From the NCBI GenBank assembly GCA_900552465.1, contig URZO01000013.1, forward strand, positions 5,678 through 69,677: 64,000 nt of DNA, read 5' to 3'. The translations under genes and the position numbers were made by a program. Numbering within the stretch: position 1 is the stretch's first letter; each line of letters starts with the position of its first letter. This stretch comes from an uncultured Parabacteroides sp. (lineage in GTDB: Bacteria; Bacteroidota; Bacteroidia; Bacteroidales; Tannerellaceae). Positions 18,401-27,287 of this stretch are shown one piece after another. The notes below the pieces were generated by a model. The model searched no databases. It was given only the letters and a program-made list of their open reading frames with translations, and had not been told where the DNA came from.

Positions 18401-18713
18401 GGGAATCCGTTCCCGGCCAGACAGTACCGAATTGCCCATGAAACAGCTGTATCCCGGAAAAACCGGCCGCGGCAATCGCTTCCAGATCGGCGGTGATACC
18501 TTTTAAGGAGACATTTCCACCGATATAATGGAACCATGTCTCCGGATAGAAAACTTTGTCGGGAGTAGAAAAGGCTGTTCTATCCGCTTCTCCGAAAGGC
18601 TTATCCAGAACCTCCGGTGAAGGGACCACAGGAACCTGCGCACTCAGGATGCACACAGAAAACAATAGCAAAGCGGTGTACAGCAAGCGCCGTACCGGGT
18701 GAAGTTTTTCCAT
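15459..18713 (-). CDS. GH106 family alpha-L-rhamnosidase
   Basis: A 1084-residue exported enzyme. The N-terminal signal peptide ends near residue 26 (CILSAQ). The catalytic region starts with the family stretch YPETWFHYIGGNVSLKGIT and continues with FSGIQLFHGQFG and FTMQGCPGWAMAGGPW. Acidic residues in FDSWECRTQTW and VAAEAFTSFSHTWDE are candidates for the two catalytic carboxylates. The C-terminus is a galactose-binding-like domain (YRLDLGDVQRIAEVYLNGQKVG). GH106 enzymes remove rhamnose from pectic and other glycans. The gene faces the rhamnoside operon and its start lies 48 bases after mutS on the same strand, so it may be read from the mutS promoter. I saw no separate promoter. Confidence 0.88.
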   Translation of the reverse strand: MEKLHPVRRLLYTALLLFSVCILSAQVPVVPSPEVLDKPFGEADRTAFSTPDKVFYPETWFHYIGGNVSLKGITADLEAIAAAGFSGIQLFHGQFGTVWPGTDSQIACLSPLWDHAVKHTAEECRRLGLRFTMQGCPGWAMAGGPWIKPENAMRHLVWSRTDVTAGALHKQLPIPQPSGEDWRDYRDVVVLAFPTPDGDTGEPLQADGITSNVECNWTDYLQGKAEKPLNLSPAANGPYWLEIAYPEETVVRTIELSSVRQMNHSWCFEPGVSLKMEAVMPEGGSVEVLNTEMPQSNWQDDRTISLSCKEVKGAKKYRISIVNKHDMALQSLRLFSAARKNNWESEAAWTLRTMERKGDAIRYADDAYLHTDQIYDLTGKMNADGLLEWEAPAGKWTILRVGHVNTGMKNGPAPAEGTGWECDKFSLDGSNAQFDGYLGRLSNGPLAGGLLKGVLFDSWECRTQTWTARMEEEFEKRTRYPLRKWLPALFGYVVDDPETTTRFLNDWRQVINGLFVDNFFGNMANRAKEQGMSISYETAAGDVFPADILEYYKYADVPMCEFWQPMTENYVGSLNFKPIKPATSAARIYGKPRVAAEAFTSFSHTWDESFPMLKEVANVNSIEGVTHLIFHTYTHNPQVGFLPPGTSFSGAGIGTPFLRGQTWWKYMPDFTTYLARCGYLLERGKPVSDVLWYLGDEIDHKPNQEFPFPAGFKYDYCNTDALLNRLSVRDGRIVTPEGINYSVLWLPETTRMLPETVEKLYALIDAGATVIGDAPSGLATLMGGKEASDRLDKAVRRIWTAPGIHTIGKGRIVSGMPLDKSLAALNLQPDVRQTDALWSHRRAGDTDWYYVCAPKGKGFKGTLDFRVSGNVQLWNPVNGEMNDTPVRSVDGRTQVQLDLPQSGSCFIVFNAPGSPVQELRERQLVSTLPLNSPWELRFPEGWGTPASISLPVLKSWKDLDIPAEGKAFSGTATYSTQFEVKKIDKNRTYRLDLGDVQRIAEVYLNGQKVGVAWTMPYEMDVTSYLKKGKNTLVVKVTNTWFNRLVYDVNRPEAERKTWVLKWPEKDAPLRDSGLLGPVSLKIEQ

Positions 18714-18761
18714 ATCTGATTATCTTATTAAATTATATATTCGAGAACAAAGTACGCGTCA

Positions 18762-21398
18762 TCACTTCCCGGTGATAATTCTCCGTATCTCGCTCAACTT
18801 GTTCAATGCTTCCAAAGGTGTCAGATTGTTCACGTCCAGATTCTTGATCTCGTCACGCACCTGGCTGAGGACAGGATCGTCGAGCTGGAAGAAGCTCAAC
18901 TGGTAACCGTCGGCCGATGAGGCGATTCCTTTGACCGGTTTGCTCTTGATGCCTTTGCGCTTTTCCGTGGCAATACCTTCCTGGCGGTTTTCCGTTTCGA
19001 GTTGTTTCAGTATCTCATTGGAACGTTTCACGATACTCTTCGGCATACCTGCCATCTTGGCCACATGGATACCGAAACTGTGTTCGCTTCCGCCGGGAAT
19101 CAGCTTCCGCAGGAAGATCACTTTGTTGTTAACCTCTTTCACTGAGACATTGTAGTTCTTAATGCGTTTGAAAGAGGCCTCCATCTCGTTCAGTTCGTGA
19201 TAGTGCGTGGCAAAAAGCGTTTTTGCACGTGCGTTCGGATGCTCGTGGATATATTCTACGATCGCCCAGGCAATGGAGATACCGTCGTACGTACTGGTTC
19301 CGCGTCCCAACTCGTCGAAAAGGACAAGGCTGCGGGAAGACATATTGTTGAGGATATCCGAAGCCTCGTTCATTTCCACCATAAAGGTAGATTCGCCGAC
19401 CGAAATGTTATCCGAAGCACCGACACGGGTGAATATCTTATCCACAATCCCGATATGGGCAGATTCGGCAGGGACAAAACAGCCGATCTGGGACATCAGC
19501 GTGATCAGCGCCGTCTGGCGGAGCAGGGCGGACTTACCGGCCATGTTCGGCCCGGTGATAATAATAATCTGCTGCTTCTCATCATCTAAATAGACATCAT
19601 TCGCAATATAAGGTTCCCCGATCGGCAACTGCTTCTCGATGACCGGATGACGGCCGGCCTTAATATCGATCACCTGAGAATCGTTCACGTCCGGCCGGAT
19701 ATAGCGGTTGCTCTCGGCCACTTTGGCAAACGAAAGGAGGCAGTCCAGACGCCCGATCAGGTTCGCATTTATCTGGATAGGCGGGATATATTCGGAAAGG
19801 CAGAGCACCAATTCGTTAAAGAGGCGCCCTTCCAGGGAAAGTATCTTTTCCTCCGCGCCTAATATCTTTTCTTCGTATTCTTTCAGTTCTTCGGTAATAT
19901 AGCGTTCGGCATTGACCAGCGTCTGCTTGCGGATCCATTCGGCAGGGACTTTGTCCTTGTAGGCATTGCGCACTTCGATGTAGTAGCCGAACACGTTGTT
20001 GAAGCCTATTTTAAGGCTCGATATACCCGTCAGTTCTATTTCGCGTTGCTGTACCTTCAACAGATAGTCTTTTCCCGAATAGGCGACGGCGCGCAGGTCG
20101 TCGAGTTCGGCATTGACCCCTGTCGCAATTACTCCTCCGCGGTTCAGCAGGGAGGGCGGGTCGTTATTGATTTCCTTCTCGATCCGGTCGCGAATCAGCG
20201 CACATGCATTCAGTTGTTCGCCGATCCGGCAAAGGCTCGGTTCATCGCTCGCCATGCAAGCCTCCTTGATCGGCTCGATAGCGCGGAGGGCCACTTTCAG
20301 CTGTACCACCTCGCGGGGCGATACGCGGCCGACAGCCACTTTGGAGATGATACGTTCCAGGTCTCCTATCTGTTCCAGTTTCTCCTCCAACAGTTCTTTT
20401 ACCTCGGGATGCCGGAAGAAGTATTCCACCACATCCTGGCGTTCATGGATAGGCTTGACATCCTTCAAAGGGAAAAGTATCCAACGGCGCAACATACGCG
20501 AACCCATCGGCGAAACAGTCTTATCCAGGACATCCAGCAGGCTGGTTCCCTCCTCGTTCATCGTACCGACCAGTTCCAGGCTGCGGACGGTAAACTTATC
20601 CAAGCGGACGTAACGGTCTTCTTCGATACGGGAAAGGGATGTGATATGCGATATATGTGTATGCTGCGTCTGGTCCAGGTAATGCAGGATAGCGCCCGAG
20701 GCGACGACGCCTAATTTCAGATGTTGCACTCCGAAACCTTTCAGGTTCTTCGTCTCAAAATGTTTCAGCAGGCGGTCGTTAGCCGTTTCCGGCGTAAACA
20801 CCCAGTCGTCCAACTCGAAAATAAAGAAGCGGGGACCGAAAGCCTCCTCGAAACGTTTGCGGCTACCACGCTCGACCAATACTTCTTTCGGAGAGAAGTT
20901 GTTCAGCAGCTTATCGACATAGTCGACCGTACCTTCGGCAGTCAGGAACTCGCCGGTAGAGATGTCGAGAAAAGCAATGCCGCATATATCTTTGCCGAAA
21001 TGGATCGCGGCAAGGAAGTTGTTCTCTTTGTGGTTGAGGATATTATCGTTAATGGAAACACCCGGAGTCACCAGTTCGGTGATACCGCGCTTCACTAACT
21101 TTTTCGTTAGTTTCGGGTCTTCCAACTGGTCGCAGATAGCCACACGTTTACCGGCACGGACCAGTTTGGGCAGATAGCTGTCGAGCGCATGATGCGGGAA
21201 ACCGGCCATTTCAACCGTCTGTCCCGGTCCGTTCGCCTTCTTCGTCTGCACGATACCCAGTATTTCGGCTCCGGTCACGGCATCTTCGCCATACATTTCG
21301 TAAAAGTCGCCTACACGGAATAGCAGGATTGCATCGGGGTGTTTCGCCTTTATATCGAAATACTGCTTCATCAGGGGAGTTTCAACTATCTTAGCCAC
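18762..21398 (-). CDS. mutS: DNA mismatch repair protein MutS
   Basis: An 878-residue mismatch-recognition ATPase of the usual MutS length. The N-terminal mismatch-binding Phe-x-Glu is F32-Y-E34 ([10 protein letters not shown]). The lever and clamp regions follow. The ATPase domain has Walker A GPNMAGKS near residues 616-623, Walker [12 protein letters not shown] and the ATHYHELNE motif. The C-terminal dimerisation helix-turn-helix is present ([14 protein letters not shown]). MutS binds mispaired bases and recruits MutL. Its place directly beside glycan-utilisation genes seems incidental. An exact -7 promoter element sits 31-38 bases upstream of the start codon, so mutS has its own promoter, with a short leader. 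Confidence 0.98.
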   Translation of the reverse strand: MAKIVETPLMKQYFDIKAKHPDAILLFRVGDFYEMYGEDAVTGAEILGIVQTKKANGPGQTVEMAGFPHHALDSYLPKLVRAGKRVAICDQLEDPKLTKKLVKRGITELVTPGVSINDNILNHKENNFLAAIHFGKDICGIAFLDISTGEFLTAEGTVDYVDKLLNNFSPKEVLVERGSRKRFEEAFGPRFFIFELDDWVFTPETANDRLLKHFETKNLKGFGVQHLKLGVVASGAILHYLDQTQHTHISHITSLSRIEEDRYVRLDKFTVRSLELVGTMNEEGTSLLDVLDKTVSPMGSRMLRRWILFPLKDVKPIHERQDVVEYFFRHPEVKELLEEKLEQIGDLERIISKVAVGRVSPREVVQLKVALRAIEPIKEACMASDEPSLCRIGEQLNACALIRDRIEKEINNDPPSLLNRGGVIATGVNAELDDLRAVAYSGKDYLLKVQQREIELTGISSLKIGFNNVFGYYIEVRNAYKDKVPAEWIRKQTLVNAERYITEELKEYEEKILGAEEKILSLEGRLFNELVLCLSEYIPPIQINANLIGRLDCLLSFAKVAESNRYIRPDVNDSQVIDIKAGRHPVIEKQLPIGEPYIANDVYLDDEKQQIIIITGPNMAGKSALLRQTALITLMSQIGCFVPAESAHIGIVDKIFTRVGASDNISVGESTFMVEMNEASDILNNMSSRSLVLFDELGRGTSTYDGISIAWAIVEYIHEHPNARAKTLFATHYHELNEMEASFKRIKNYNVSVKEVNNKVIFLRKLIPGGSEHSFGIHVAKMAGMPKSIVKRSNEILKQLETENRQEGIATEKRKGIKSKPVKGIASSADGYQLSFFQLDDPVLSQVRDEIKNLDVNNLTPLEALNKLSEIRRIITGK

Positions 21399-21428
21399 TG
21401 TTGTAATCTTTTTATGAGTTTAACCGTA

Positions 21429-21436
21429 CAAAGGTA
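21429..21436 (-). promoter_or_regulatory. -7 promoter element of mutS
   Basis: On the minus strand this reads TACCTTTG, an exact match to TAnnTTTG. It lies 30 bases upstream of the mutS ATG and would give a leader of about 20-25 bases. Confidence 0.6.
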
Positions 21437-21443
21437 CTATTTT

Positions 21444-22955
21444 TCACCTATCAAAAAATCTGCGGATTGCATTTTCATTCACAAAGACGCCTTCCGAATC
21501 GGCAATCCCGACAGTATCCATCAATACGGACAGGCCTTCAAAACCATCGGCATCCTTTTCAATCAGCTTCTGGTATGCTTCTGAGACAGACTGTGCATCC
21601 TTGTCCGCCGGTTTCACCTTAAACGTTCCTAAGTAATAGTTTCCCGAAAACACATCGTTCGTCGACTTCGTAAAATTGAATGTACTTGCCTCCTGCGTAT
21701 AAAAGATGTTTCCCTGCACAAAAGTACTGTCGGAATAGCCGCCCCACGAGTCGGAAGTGATCATACTACGGTCGGCTTCTTTCGTCGCCCTCCTGTTTGC
21801 ATGGATAATGTTATGGCTGATCGTCGTGTTCTTCACCGGACCGGCTATATGGATGGAAGGAGAAAACATACCGGCACGCGTCGGCCGGGTACGGCGTCCG
21901 TCGTTTATACTGATATTATAACGGATAACAGTACCGACATTCCCGGCATTGAACGTGGCGGGAGATTCACCGGAGTTACAAATCAGGACCATACCGCCGT
22001 CATTGTCGTGGCTGTAATTATACTGGATAAGCGTATTCCGGCAGTTCCAATCCGAATCGAATCCCTGCGCATCCCAGGGAGCTTTATGGTCGCTCACCTC
22101 GTTAAACTGAATGATCGTATTGTCGCAGCTCCAGGGCCAGATGCCGGCAGCCGCTTCCGAATCGGGAAGAATAGCGGGACAGTTGCGCATTACGTTGTGT
22201 TCGATTAACGTGCTGTCACAGCCGATCGGGACGATACCGTCACCCGGCACCTCCTCTATCAGGTTATTGCGGACAATCGTATGTTTGCTCGGATGCCAGT
22301 TTTCCCGGCTGCTATAGCCGGACCAGATCATCGCATTGCGGGCACAGCGCAGGATATGGCAATTCTCTATCGTCAGGCTGTCGAATACAGAGATAATATC
22401 CTTTCCGCCGTTAACGATCAGGATACCGCTACCGCCTCCTTCTTCTTTGACCAGCGAGCCGTTCACATCCCGTACGTCCACACCGTCCACCGCTATATTT
22501 CTGGAAACTCCGTAATCCCGGCATTCTATCTTCAGTCCCGTACGGTGCGGGCGGCGTTCCTTTCCCGTATTCACGATCGCGATATCCCGGAGCGTCAGGT
22601 AATCCGAATTGAAAATGCGGACAGCGTACAAGGATGTATCATTTCCTACGATGCAAGGTTTATCGCCTTCTCCGTATGCCTCAACGTAAATCCGGTTATC
22701 CGGCGTTCCCTGCCCCGATATTTCCAATTCTCCTGCAAAGGTTCCGCCTCTTTTCAGCCGTATCCTGTCGCCGGGTTTCAGTTCGACATTCCGGAGTCCG
22801 GAAAGACTTTTCCAGGCGGTCGCTTCCGTCAGCCCGTTTTGGCTGTCATCTCCGTTTACGGCATCCAGATAGTAAGAAGATGCAGTCTGATTCGAGCAAC
22901 TCATCCACAAAAGGGAAAAAAGAAGAACAGAGAAAAAACAAACAATCTTTTTCAT
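21444..22955 (-). CDS. Right-handed parallel beta-helix lipoprotein, polysaccharide-active candidate
   Basis: A 503-residue lipoprotein (lipobox WMSC, Cys20) with a parallel beta-helix fold. After the signal comes the common start of such proteins (SYYLDAVNGDDSQNGLTEATAWKSL). Many short turns of the helix follow, with Asn-rich and hydrophobic repeats (HTIVRNNLIEEV, STLIEHNVMRN, NTIIQFNEVSDH, NTLIQYNYSHDND). The fold is shared by pectate lyases, polygalacturonases and related enzymes. No catalytic set can be assigned by eye, so the activity is uncertain. Being near rhamnosidases, a pectin-related role is plausible but not shown. The gene is divergent from the sulfatase, with promoter elements for both directions in the 88-base gap. 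Confidence 0.75.
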   Translation of the reverse strand: MKKIVCFFSVLLFSLLWMSCSNQTASSYYLDAVNGDDSQNGLTEATAWKSLSGLRNVELKPGDRIRLKRGGTFAGELEISGQGTPDNRIYVEAYGEGDKPCIVGNDTSLYAVRIFNSDYLTLRDIAIVNTGKERRPHRTGLKIECRDYGVSRNIAVDGVDVRDVNGSLVKEEGGGSGILIVNGGKDIISVFDSLTIENCHILRCARNAMIWSGYSSRENWHPSKHTIVRNNLIEEVPGDGIVPIGCDSTLIEHNVMRNCPAILPDSEAAAGIWPWSCDNTIIQFNEVSDHKAPWDAQGFDSDWNCRNTLIQYNYSHDNDGGMVLICNSGESPATFNAGNVGTVIRYNISINDGRRTRPTRAGMFSPSIHIAGPVKNTTISHNIIHANRRATKEADRSMITSDSWGGYSDSTFVQGNIFYTQEASTFNFTKSTNDVFSGNYYLGTFKVKPADKDAQSVSEAYQKLIEKDADGFEGLSVLMDTVGIADSEGVFVNENAIRRFFDR

Positions 22956-22978
22956 GATATTCAGTTAGATTTTACGCT

Positions 22979-23015
22979 CAAAGATAGTTATTCTTTACAT
23001 AAAGATATAACTTTG
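22979..23015. promoter_or_regulatory. Divergent promoter pair, beta-helix gene and sulfatase gene
   Basis: The minus-strand element TATCTTTG (22979-22986) faces the beta-helix gene. The plus-strand element TAACTTTG (23008-23015) faces the sulfatase gene. Both match TAnnTTTG exactly. They lie 22 bases apart, so occupation of one may affect the other. Confidence 0.55.
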
Positions 23016-23043
23016 TAACCATTCAAACAAAAAACATAATATC

Positions 23044-24486
23044 ATGAAACAAGCTATTTTAATCTCAACCGGTATCCTGTTGGCCGCTCCTTTCATCCAT
23101 GCCGAAAAGAATAAGGATAAGAAACCGAACGTTGTCTTTATCCTGGCCGATGATCTGGGCTATGGCGATCTAAGCTGCTACGGGCAGGAAAAATTCGAAA
23201 CTCCCAACATCGATAAGCTGGCACAAAACGGAATGCGTTTCACGCAGTGTTACTCGGGAACGACCGTCAGCGCCCCTTCCCGTTCCTGCCTGCTAACCGG
23301 TACGCATAGCGGACACACGCCTGTCCGCGGAAACCTCGAACTCGATCCGGAAGGACAGTTCCCGCTCCCGGCAAACGCCCGCACCATCTTCCAGGTGATG
23401 AAAGAAGCCGGTTACAAGACTTCCGCTTTCGGTAAATGGGGATTGGGTTTTATCGGTTCGACCGGTGATCCGAAGAATCAGGGATGCGACACTTTCTACG
23501 GATATAACTGCCAGTTGCTGGCGCACAGCTATTACCCGGACCATCTTTGGGACAACGACAAACGGGTGGAACTGACTGACAACAACCTGAATGTACAATA
23601 CGGAAAAGGAACCTATTCGCAGGATCTTATCCACGGGAAAGCACTGGAATACCTGGACAATATGAATCCGGACGAACCCTTCTTCATGTGGTATCCGACC
23701 ATCATCCCGCACGCGGAACTGATCGTACCTGAAGACAGCATCATTAAAAAGTTCCGCGGCCTGTACCCGGAAAAGCCTTACCACGGCGTAGAACCGGGCA
23801 GCCCGGCTTTCCGCAAAGGCGGCTACTGCACACAATTCTATCCGCATGCAACCTTTGCTGCTATGGTTTACCGTCTGGACGTTTATGTCGGACAGATTGT
23901 CCAGAAACTGAAAGACAAAGGCTTGTACGACAATACGATCATCATCTTTGCCAGCGATAATGGCCCGCACATGGAAGGTGGCGCCGATCCCGACTTCTTT
24001 AACAGCAACGGCATTTATCGCGGCTACAAACGCGACCTTTACGAAGGCGGTATCCGCGTGCCGATGATCATTTCATGGCCGGGACACGTGCAGCCGAGTA
24101 CGGAAACAGATTTTATGTGTTCCTTCTGGGATGTATTGCCGACCTTCGAAGAGATCATCCATCCGAAAGCCAAACAGAAAGAAATGGACGGCGTCAGTAT
24201 GTTGCCGTTACTGCAAAACCGCAAAGGACAGAAAGAACATGAATTCCTGTATTTCGAATTTCAGGAACTGAACGGCCGCCAGGCTGTTCGTAAAGGCCCG
24301 TGGAAACTGGTTCACATGAACATTCGCGGTGACAAGCCTTACTACGAACTTTACAACCTGGCGTCCGATCCTTCGGAAAGACATAATATCCTGGACAGCT
24401 ATCCCGACAAAGTGGCCGAACTGAAAGCCATCATGCAGCGGGAACACGTCAAAGACCCGAACTGGCCGCTGCTAAAAGGCGAATGA
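23044..24486 (+). CDS. Serine-type sulfatase (S1 family arylsulfatase-like)
   Basis: A 480-residue exported sulfatase with a signal peptide ending near residue 20 (FIHAE). The metal-binding Asp pair lies at D36-D37 (ILADDLGYGD). The activation motif is S76-A-P-S-R80 followed by LLTG. The key residue is Ser, not Cys, so it must be converted to formylglycine by an anaerobic radical SAM maturase (anSME type). Further family motifs are FGKWGLGF and IIFASDNGPHMEGGAD. The C-terminus is a small sulfatase subdomain (RKGPWKLV). Such enzymes remove sulfate from host or plant glycans; the substrate is unknown. The last 15 bases overlap the end of the convergent C10 protease gene. Confidence 0.94.
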   Translation: MKQAILISTGILLAAPFIHAEKNKDKKPNVVFILADDLGYGDLSCYGQEKFETPNIDKLAQNGMRFTQCYSGTTVSAPSRSCLLTGTHSGHTPVRGNLELDPEGQFPLPANARTIFQVMKEAGYKTSAFGKWGLGFIGSTGDPKNQGCDTFYGYNCQLLAHSYYPDHLWDNDKRVELTDNNLNVQYGKGTYSQDLIHGKALEYLDNMNPDEPFFMWYPTIIPHAELIVPEDSIIKKFRGLYPEKPYHGVEPGSPAFRKGGYCTQFYPHATFAAMVYRLDVYVGQIVQKLKDKGLYDNTIIIFASDNGPHMEGGADPDFFNSNGIYRGYKRDLYEGGIRVPMIISWPGHVQPSTETDFMCSFWDVLPTFEEIIHPKAKQKEMDGVSMLPLLQNRKGQKEHEFLYFEFQELNGRQAVRKGPWKLVHMNIRGDKPYYELYNLASDPSERHNILDSYPDKVAELKAIMQREHVKDPNWPLLKGE

Positions 24487-26316
24487 CAGGAATAGCTTAT
24501 GGCTGCTTTTTCCTTCGGCAGTAAGCACTTCCATCACATAAACACCGGCCGGATACCCTGCGCAGGAAAGCGATACCTCTGTATTGCCTCCGGCCGGTTG
24601 CTTTTTCAACAAACGACCTGTTATATCATATAATACAATTTCCTTTATGGCTACCGGAGAAGTAACGGAAACGGTTCCGCCGGCATTGCAGGAAACAGTG
24701 ACGGGTGACGGGACTGCTATCTCTTCGTTCGCCACATCGCTGCCGTCCACTGCAATTTCACCGTAAGTATCGGTTCCGCCTCTCACCCATTTCCAGTCGT
24801 TTCCGTCACTGCTCTTATAAAGGAGACGGATGCAATCTCCGGATGCTATCGGTTGGGTAATCGTACAGGCCAACTCTCCGCCTATCCCGTTATTTATATC
24901 AATGGATACAGACTTTTCGGAAGAAATCAGTTCTTTCGTATTCCCGTCTTTGTCGACAAGCGCAACAACTAAGTCACCGGTGAAGTTACGGATACTCATA
25001 TTGCCAACATAGCCGAACTGCACCTCAAACAGCTGCCCCGGTTCAAACGTATCGGTCGATGTGTCCAATCCATCAAAAACGATTCCTCCGCTTTCACCAT
25101 AGAAAAAGGTCAGCACATCTTCATAGGTGGAACCTTCGACAGGCTTCTGCATACTGATCATAGCCATCTGGTCGAGAGAGAATCCCCCGCCGCTGTTACC
25201 ACCCGTTCCCTGTTCTTCGGGTTCGAGCACGGCAAGCAGATAGTAGCCGTTGGCCAGTCCGCTCCATCCCCAGTTGACATGGTAATAATCGGCTGTATTG
25301 TAGCCGTCGATAATAAACTGATGCCCTTCTTTCTGATCATTCTCGCCACCATAAACGACGGGACGGTTATTGTCGAGTTCACCTTTGATGATGGACTCCC
25401 ATTCGGCTGTCTGATAGTTCTCCCGTTGCAGGACATGGAGGGATTTATCATACTTCATATAGTTGACCAGACCTTGTGCAGCCGTCAGCATCAGAGCGCC
25501 GCTATTACCGGGAGCATAATCCATGTCGGAGAAAACGCCGCAGTCGTACATCAGGGTCGCTACATTTTGCGCCTGCTGGTCGGTGTACTGTCCGGCGGTG
25601 TAAGTAGCCGGCATATTATTCCATTGGTAAGGAGTGTCGAAAGTGGCAGAGAGTGACAGGTTGTAAGTCTTCGTAGTATAAGAATGACTACCTTGTCCGA
25701 CATCCGGCCATTGGTGATACTGCATGGCGATTGCCGTAGAAGTTGCCACACAGCCGGTCGGCGTACGCTGGCCGCTAACCTCCGGGCAAAGATTATTATA
25801 AGGCGTCATCTGATCCCACAATACGGTTGTGAGTTCCACACCGGTCGACTTTAGTTGCAAACTTCCGTTACCAAGTTTCTCCCAAGCCTCACGAGTAGCG
25901 GCAGAAGCCTGTTTATTATGACTGCGCAACCAATTTATCTGCCGTTGGTAACTGTCGAACCAGGCGCGCAGGTTGGAAGGTATTCCTTCCTTGGAAAACG
26001 TCTGTTCCCGGCCGTAACCGAGAATCGGGTAGACAGCATCGTCGCCCGCTACCACCACAAAACCGGGAGCATCAGTACGATCGAACACATAGAAAGTAGG
26101 CTCGGAAGCAATCGCATCACTGCTACTGGAACGTGTTCCGGCAATGGCATCTGTCCAAACCAGCGTAAGAGTTTCCTGTCCCGACCGGGTCTGAGGATAA
26201 TTGCTCTTTATGAAACTAAGGGCAATCTTGCGTGCCTGTTTCATATCGACGGGGGCTGCGCTCATCGACAAAACCGACAAGGCAACTACGAATAAAAGGG
26301 TAAATCTTCTCATCAT
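24472..26316 (-). CDS. C10 family (streptopain-like) cysteine protease with C-terminal sorting-type domain
   Basis: A 614-residue secreted protease. I chose the start at 26316 because it gives a proper signal peptide (MMRRFTLLFVVALSVLSMSA); the frame stays open to 26358. The propeptide (about residues 20-115) resembles the Spi inhibitor domain (ARKIALSFIKSNYP, FYVFDRTDAPGFVVVAGDD). The catalytic domain has Cys189 (TPTGCVATSTAIAMQYHQWP) and His332 (EGHQFIIDGY), then YHVNWGWSG. The C-terminal 75 residues (KEIVLYDITGRLLKK, YPAGVYVMEVLTAEG) look like a type IX secretion sorting domain. Family members include gingipain-neighbour proteases and streptopain. The 3' end overlaps the sulfatase gene by 15 bases. 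Confidence 0.9.
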   Translation of the reverse strand: MMRRFTLLFVVALSVLSMSAAPVDMKQARKIALSFIKSNYPQTRSGQETLTLVWTDAIAGTRSSSSDAIASEPTFYVFDRTDAPGFVVVAGDDAVYPILGYGREQTFSKEGIPSNLRAWFDSYQRQINWLRSHNKQASAATREAWEKLGNGSLQLKSTGVELTTVLWDQMTPYNNLCPEVSGQRTPTGCVATSTAIAMQYHQWPDVGQGSHSYTTKTYNLSLSATFDTPYQWNNMPATYTAGQYTDQQAQNVATLMYDCGVFSDMDYAPGNSGALMLTAAQGLVNYMKYDKSLHVLQRENYQTAEWESIIKGELDNNRPVVYGGENDQKEGHQFIIDGYNTADYYHVNWGWSGLANGYYLLAVLEPEEQGTGGNSGGGFSLDQMAMISMQKPVEGSTYEDVLTFFYGESGGIVFDGLDTSTDTFEPGQLFEVQFGYVGNMSIRNFTGDLVVALVDKDGNTKELISSEKSVSIDINNGIGGELACTITQPIASGDCIRLLYKSSDGNDWKWVRGGTDTYGEIAVDGSDVANEEIAVPSPVTVSCNAGGTVSVTSPVAIKEIVLYDITGRLLKKQPAGGNTEVSLSCAGYPAGVYVMEVLTAEGKSSHKLFLSFAF

Positions 26317-26461
26317 TTGTGTGTATTTATCGTTAGCTTTGGGTATAAACAACGACAAAGACGAGAAGGTTTTATCCCCTCCTGATAACTAATGTAACAA
26401 AATACTAACAATCAGAACAATGAACAGCATTTATTCGTATATTAATGCCGATCGATTTGTT

Positions 26462-26549
26462 GGCCGATAATTATCAGCCGTATGGCCGACGGTTATCAAC
26501 CGTGTGGCTGACGATTATCGGCCATACGGCCGACAGTTATCAACATCGA
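26462..26549. repeat. 22-bp tandem repeat, four units
   Basis: Four adjoining 22-bp units start at 26462, 26484, 26506 and 26528, with consensus GGCCGACGATTATCAACCGTAT. Units 1-3 match the consensus at most positions; the last is degenerate at its 3' end. Adjacent units can also pair as inverted repeats, because GGCC and GGTTATCAACC are self-complementary. It lies 120 bases before an ORF6N gene, in a 353-base gap (26317-26669) that otherwise holds only that gene's probable promoter. Function is unknown; candidates are protein-binding iterons or an operator. Confidence 0.85.
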
Positions 26550-26608
26550 ATTAGATGCTATGGTAATTACAAATACATACCGGGAGATTTTCAAATACAT
26601 AAAGATAA

Positions 26609-26639
26609 TTGCACAATCGGATTATTATCCTTTACTTTG
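26609..26639 (+). promoter_or_regulatory. Probable promoter of the ORF6N gene
   Basis: TTG (26609-26611) and TTACTTTG (26632-26639), one mismatch from TAnnTTTG, are 20 bases apart. The element is 31 bases upstream of the start codon. Confidence 0.4.
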
Positions 26640-26669
26640 GAAAATTAAAAACAATAAAAACACTTAGCT

Positions 26670-27224
26670 ATGGAACTACAAGTGATTCAAAACAAAATTT
26701 ATGAGATTAGAGGTCAACGAGTGATGCTGGATTTTGATTTGGCAACATTGTATCAGGTGGAAACAAGACGTTTGAAAGAACAAGTTAAACGTAATATTGA
26801 ACGTTTTCCAGAAGACTTCATGTTTATACTTACAGAAAAAGAATGGAATGAACTGGTCGCAAATTGCGACCAGTTACCCAAAACAATGAAGCACAGCTAT
26901 ATTATACCCTCCGCCTTTACGCAAGAAGGAATAGCGATGCTGTCAAGCGTACTTCGTTCCCCTATAGCAATACAAGTCAATATAAACATTATGCGGGCCT
27001 TTGTAAAAACAAGGCAATATATACTTGAAAGCAATCAGACAGCCAAAGAATTAGCAGAACTCAAACTGCAACTCCGTTTCTTACAAGAAGATTTGGAAAG
27101 CCTTTCGAAAGACCACGAAAGTTATGAACAGCACTTTGATGATATCTACATGGCTCTGGCGGAATTAGCCAACCGAAATAAAGAAAAAGAAAATAAACCA
27201 AGAAATAGAATAGGATATGTATAA
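26670..27224 (+). CDS. ORF6N domain DNA-binding protein
   Basis: A 184-residue protein with an N-terminal ORF6N domain (about residues 4-95). Family features are NKIYEIRGQRVMLDFDLATLYQVETRRLKEQVKRN, FPEDFMFILTEKEW and the ending FTQEGIAMLSSVLRS. The C-terminal part is a predicted coiled coil (about 115-165, rich in Leu, Glu and Lys). ORF6N proteins are found in phages, plasmids and many Bacteroidetes chromosomes, and are thought to be regulators. No other phage gene is present here. The upstream 22-bp tandem repeat could be its own operator, which is inference from position. It is followed by leuS, which has its own -7 element. Confidence 0.88.
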   Translation: MELQVIQNKIYEIRGQRVMLDFDLATLYQVETRRLKEQVKRNIERFPEDFMFILTEKEWNELVANCDQLPKTMKHSYIIPSAFTQEGIAMLSSVLRSPIAIQVNINIMRAFVKTRQYILESNQTAKELAELKLQLRFLQEDLESLSKDHESYEQHFDDIYMALAELANRNKEKENKPRNRIGYV

Positions 27225-27237
27225 TCATAAAATTCAC

Positions 27238-27245
27238 TAACTTTG
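27238..27245 (+). promoter_or_regulatory. -7 promoter element of leuS
   Basis: TAACTTTG is an exact match to TAnnTTTG, 42 bases upstream of the leuS start codon. Confidence 0.55.
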
Positions 27246-27287
27246 TGGCTTTAAATAGAAAACGATAAAAATAAACGATAAACAATC

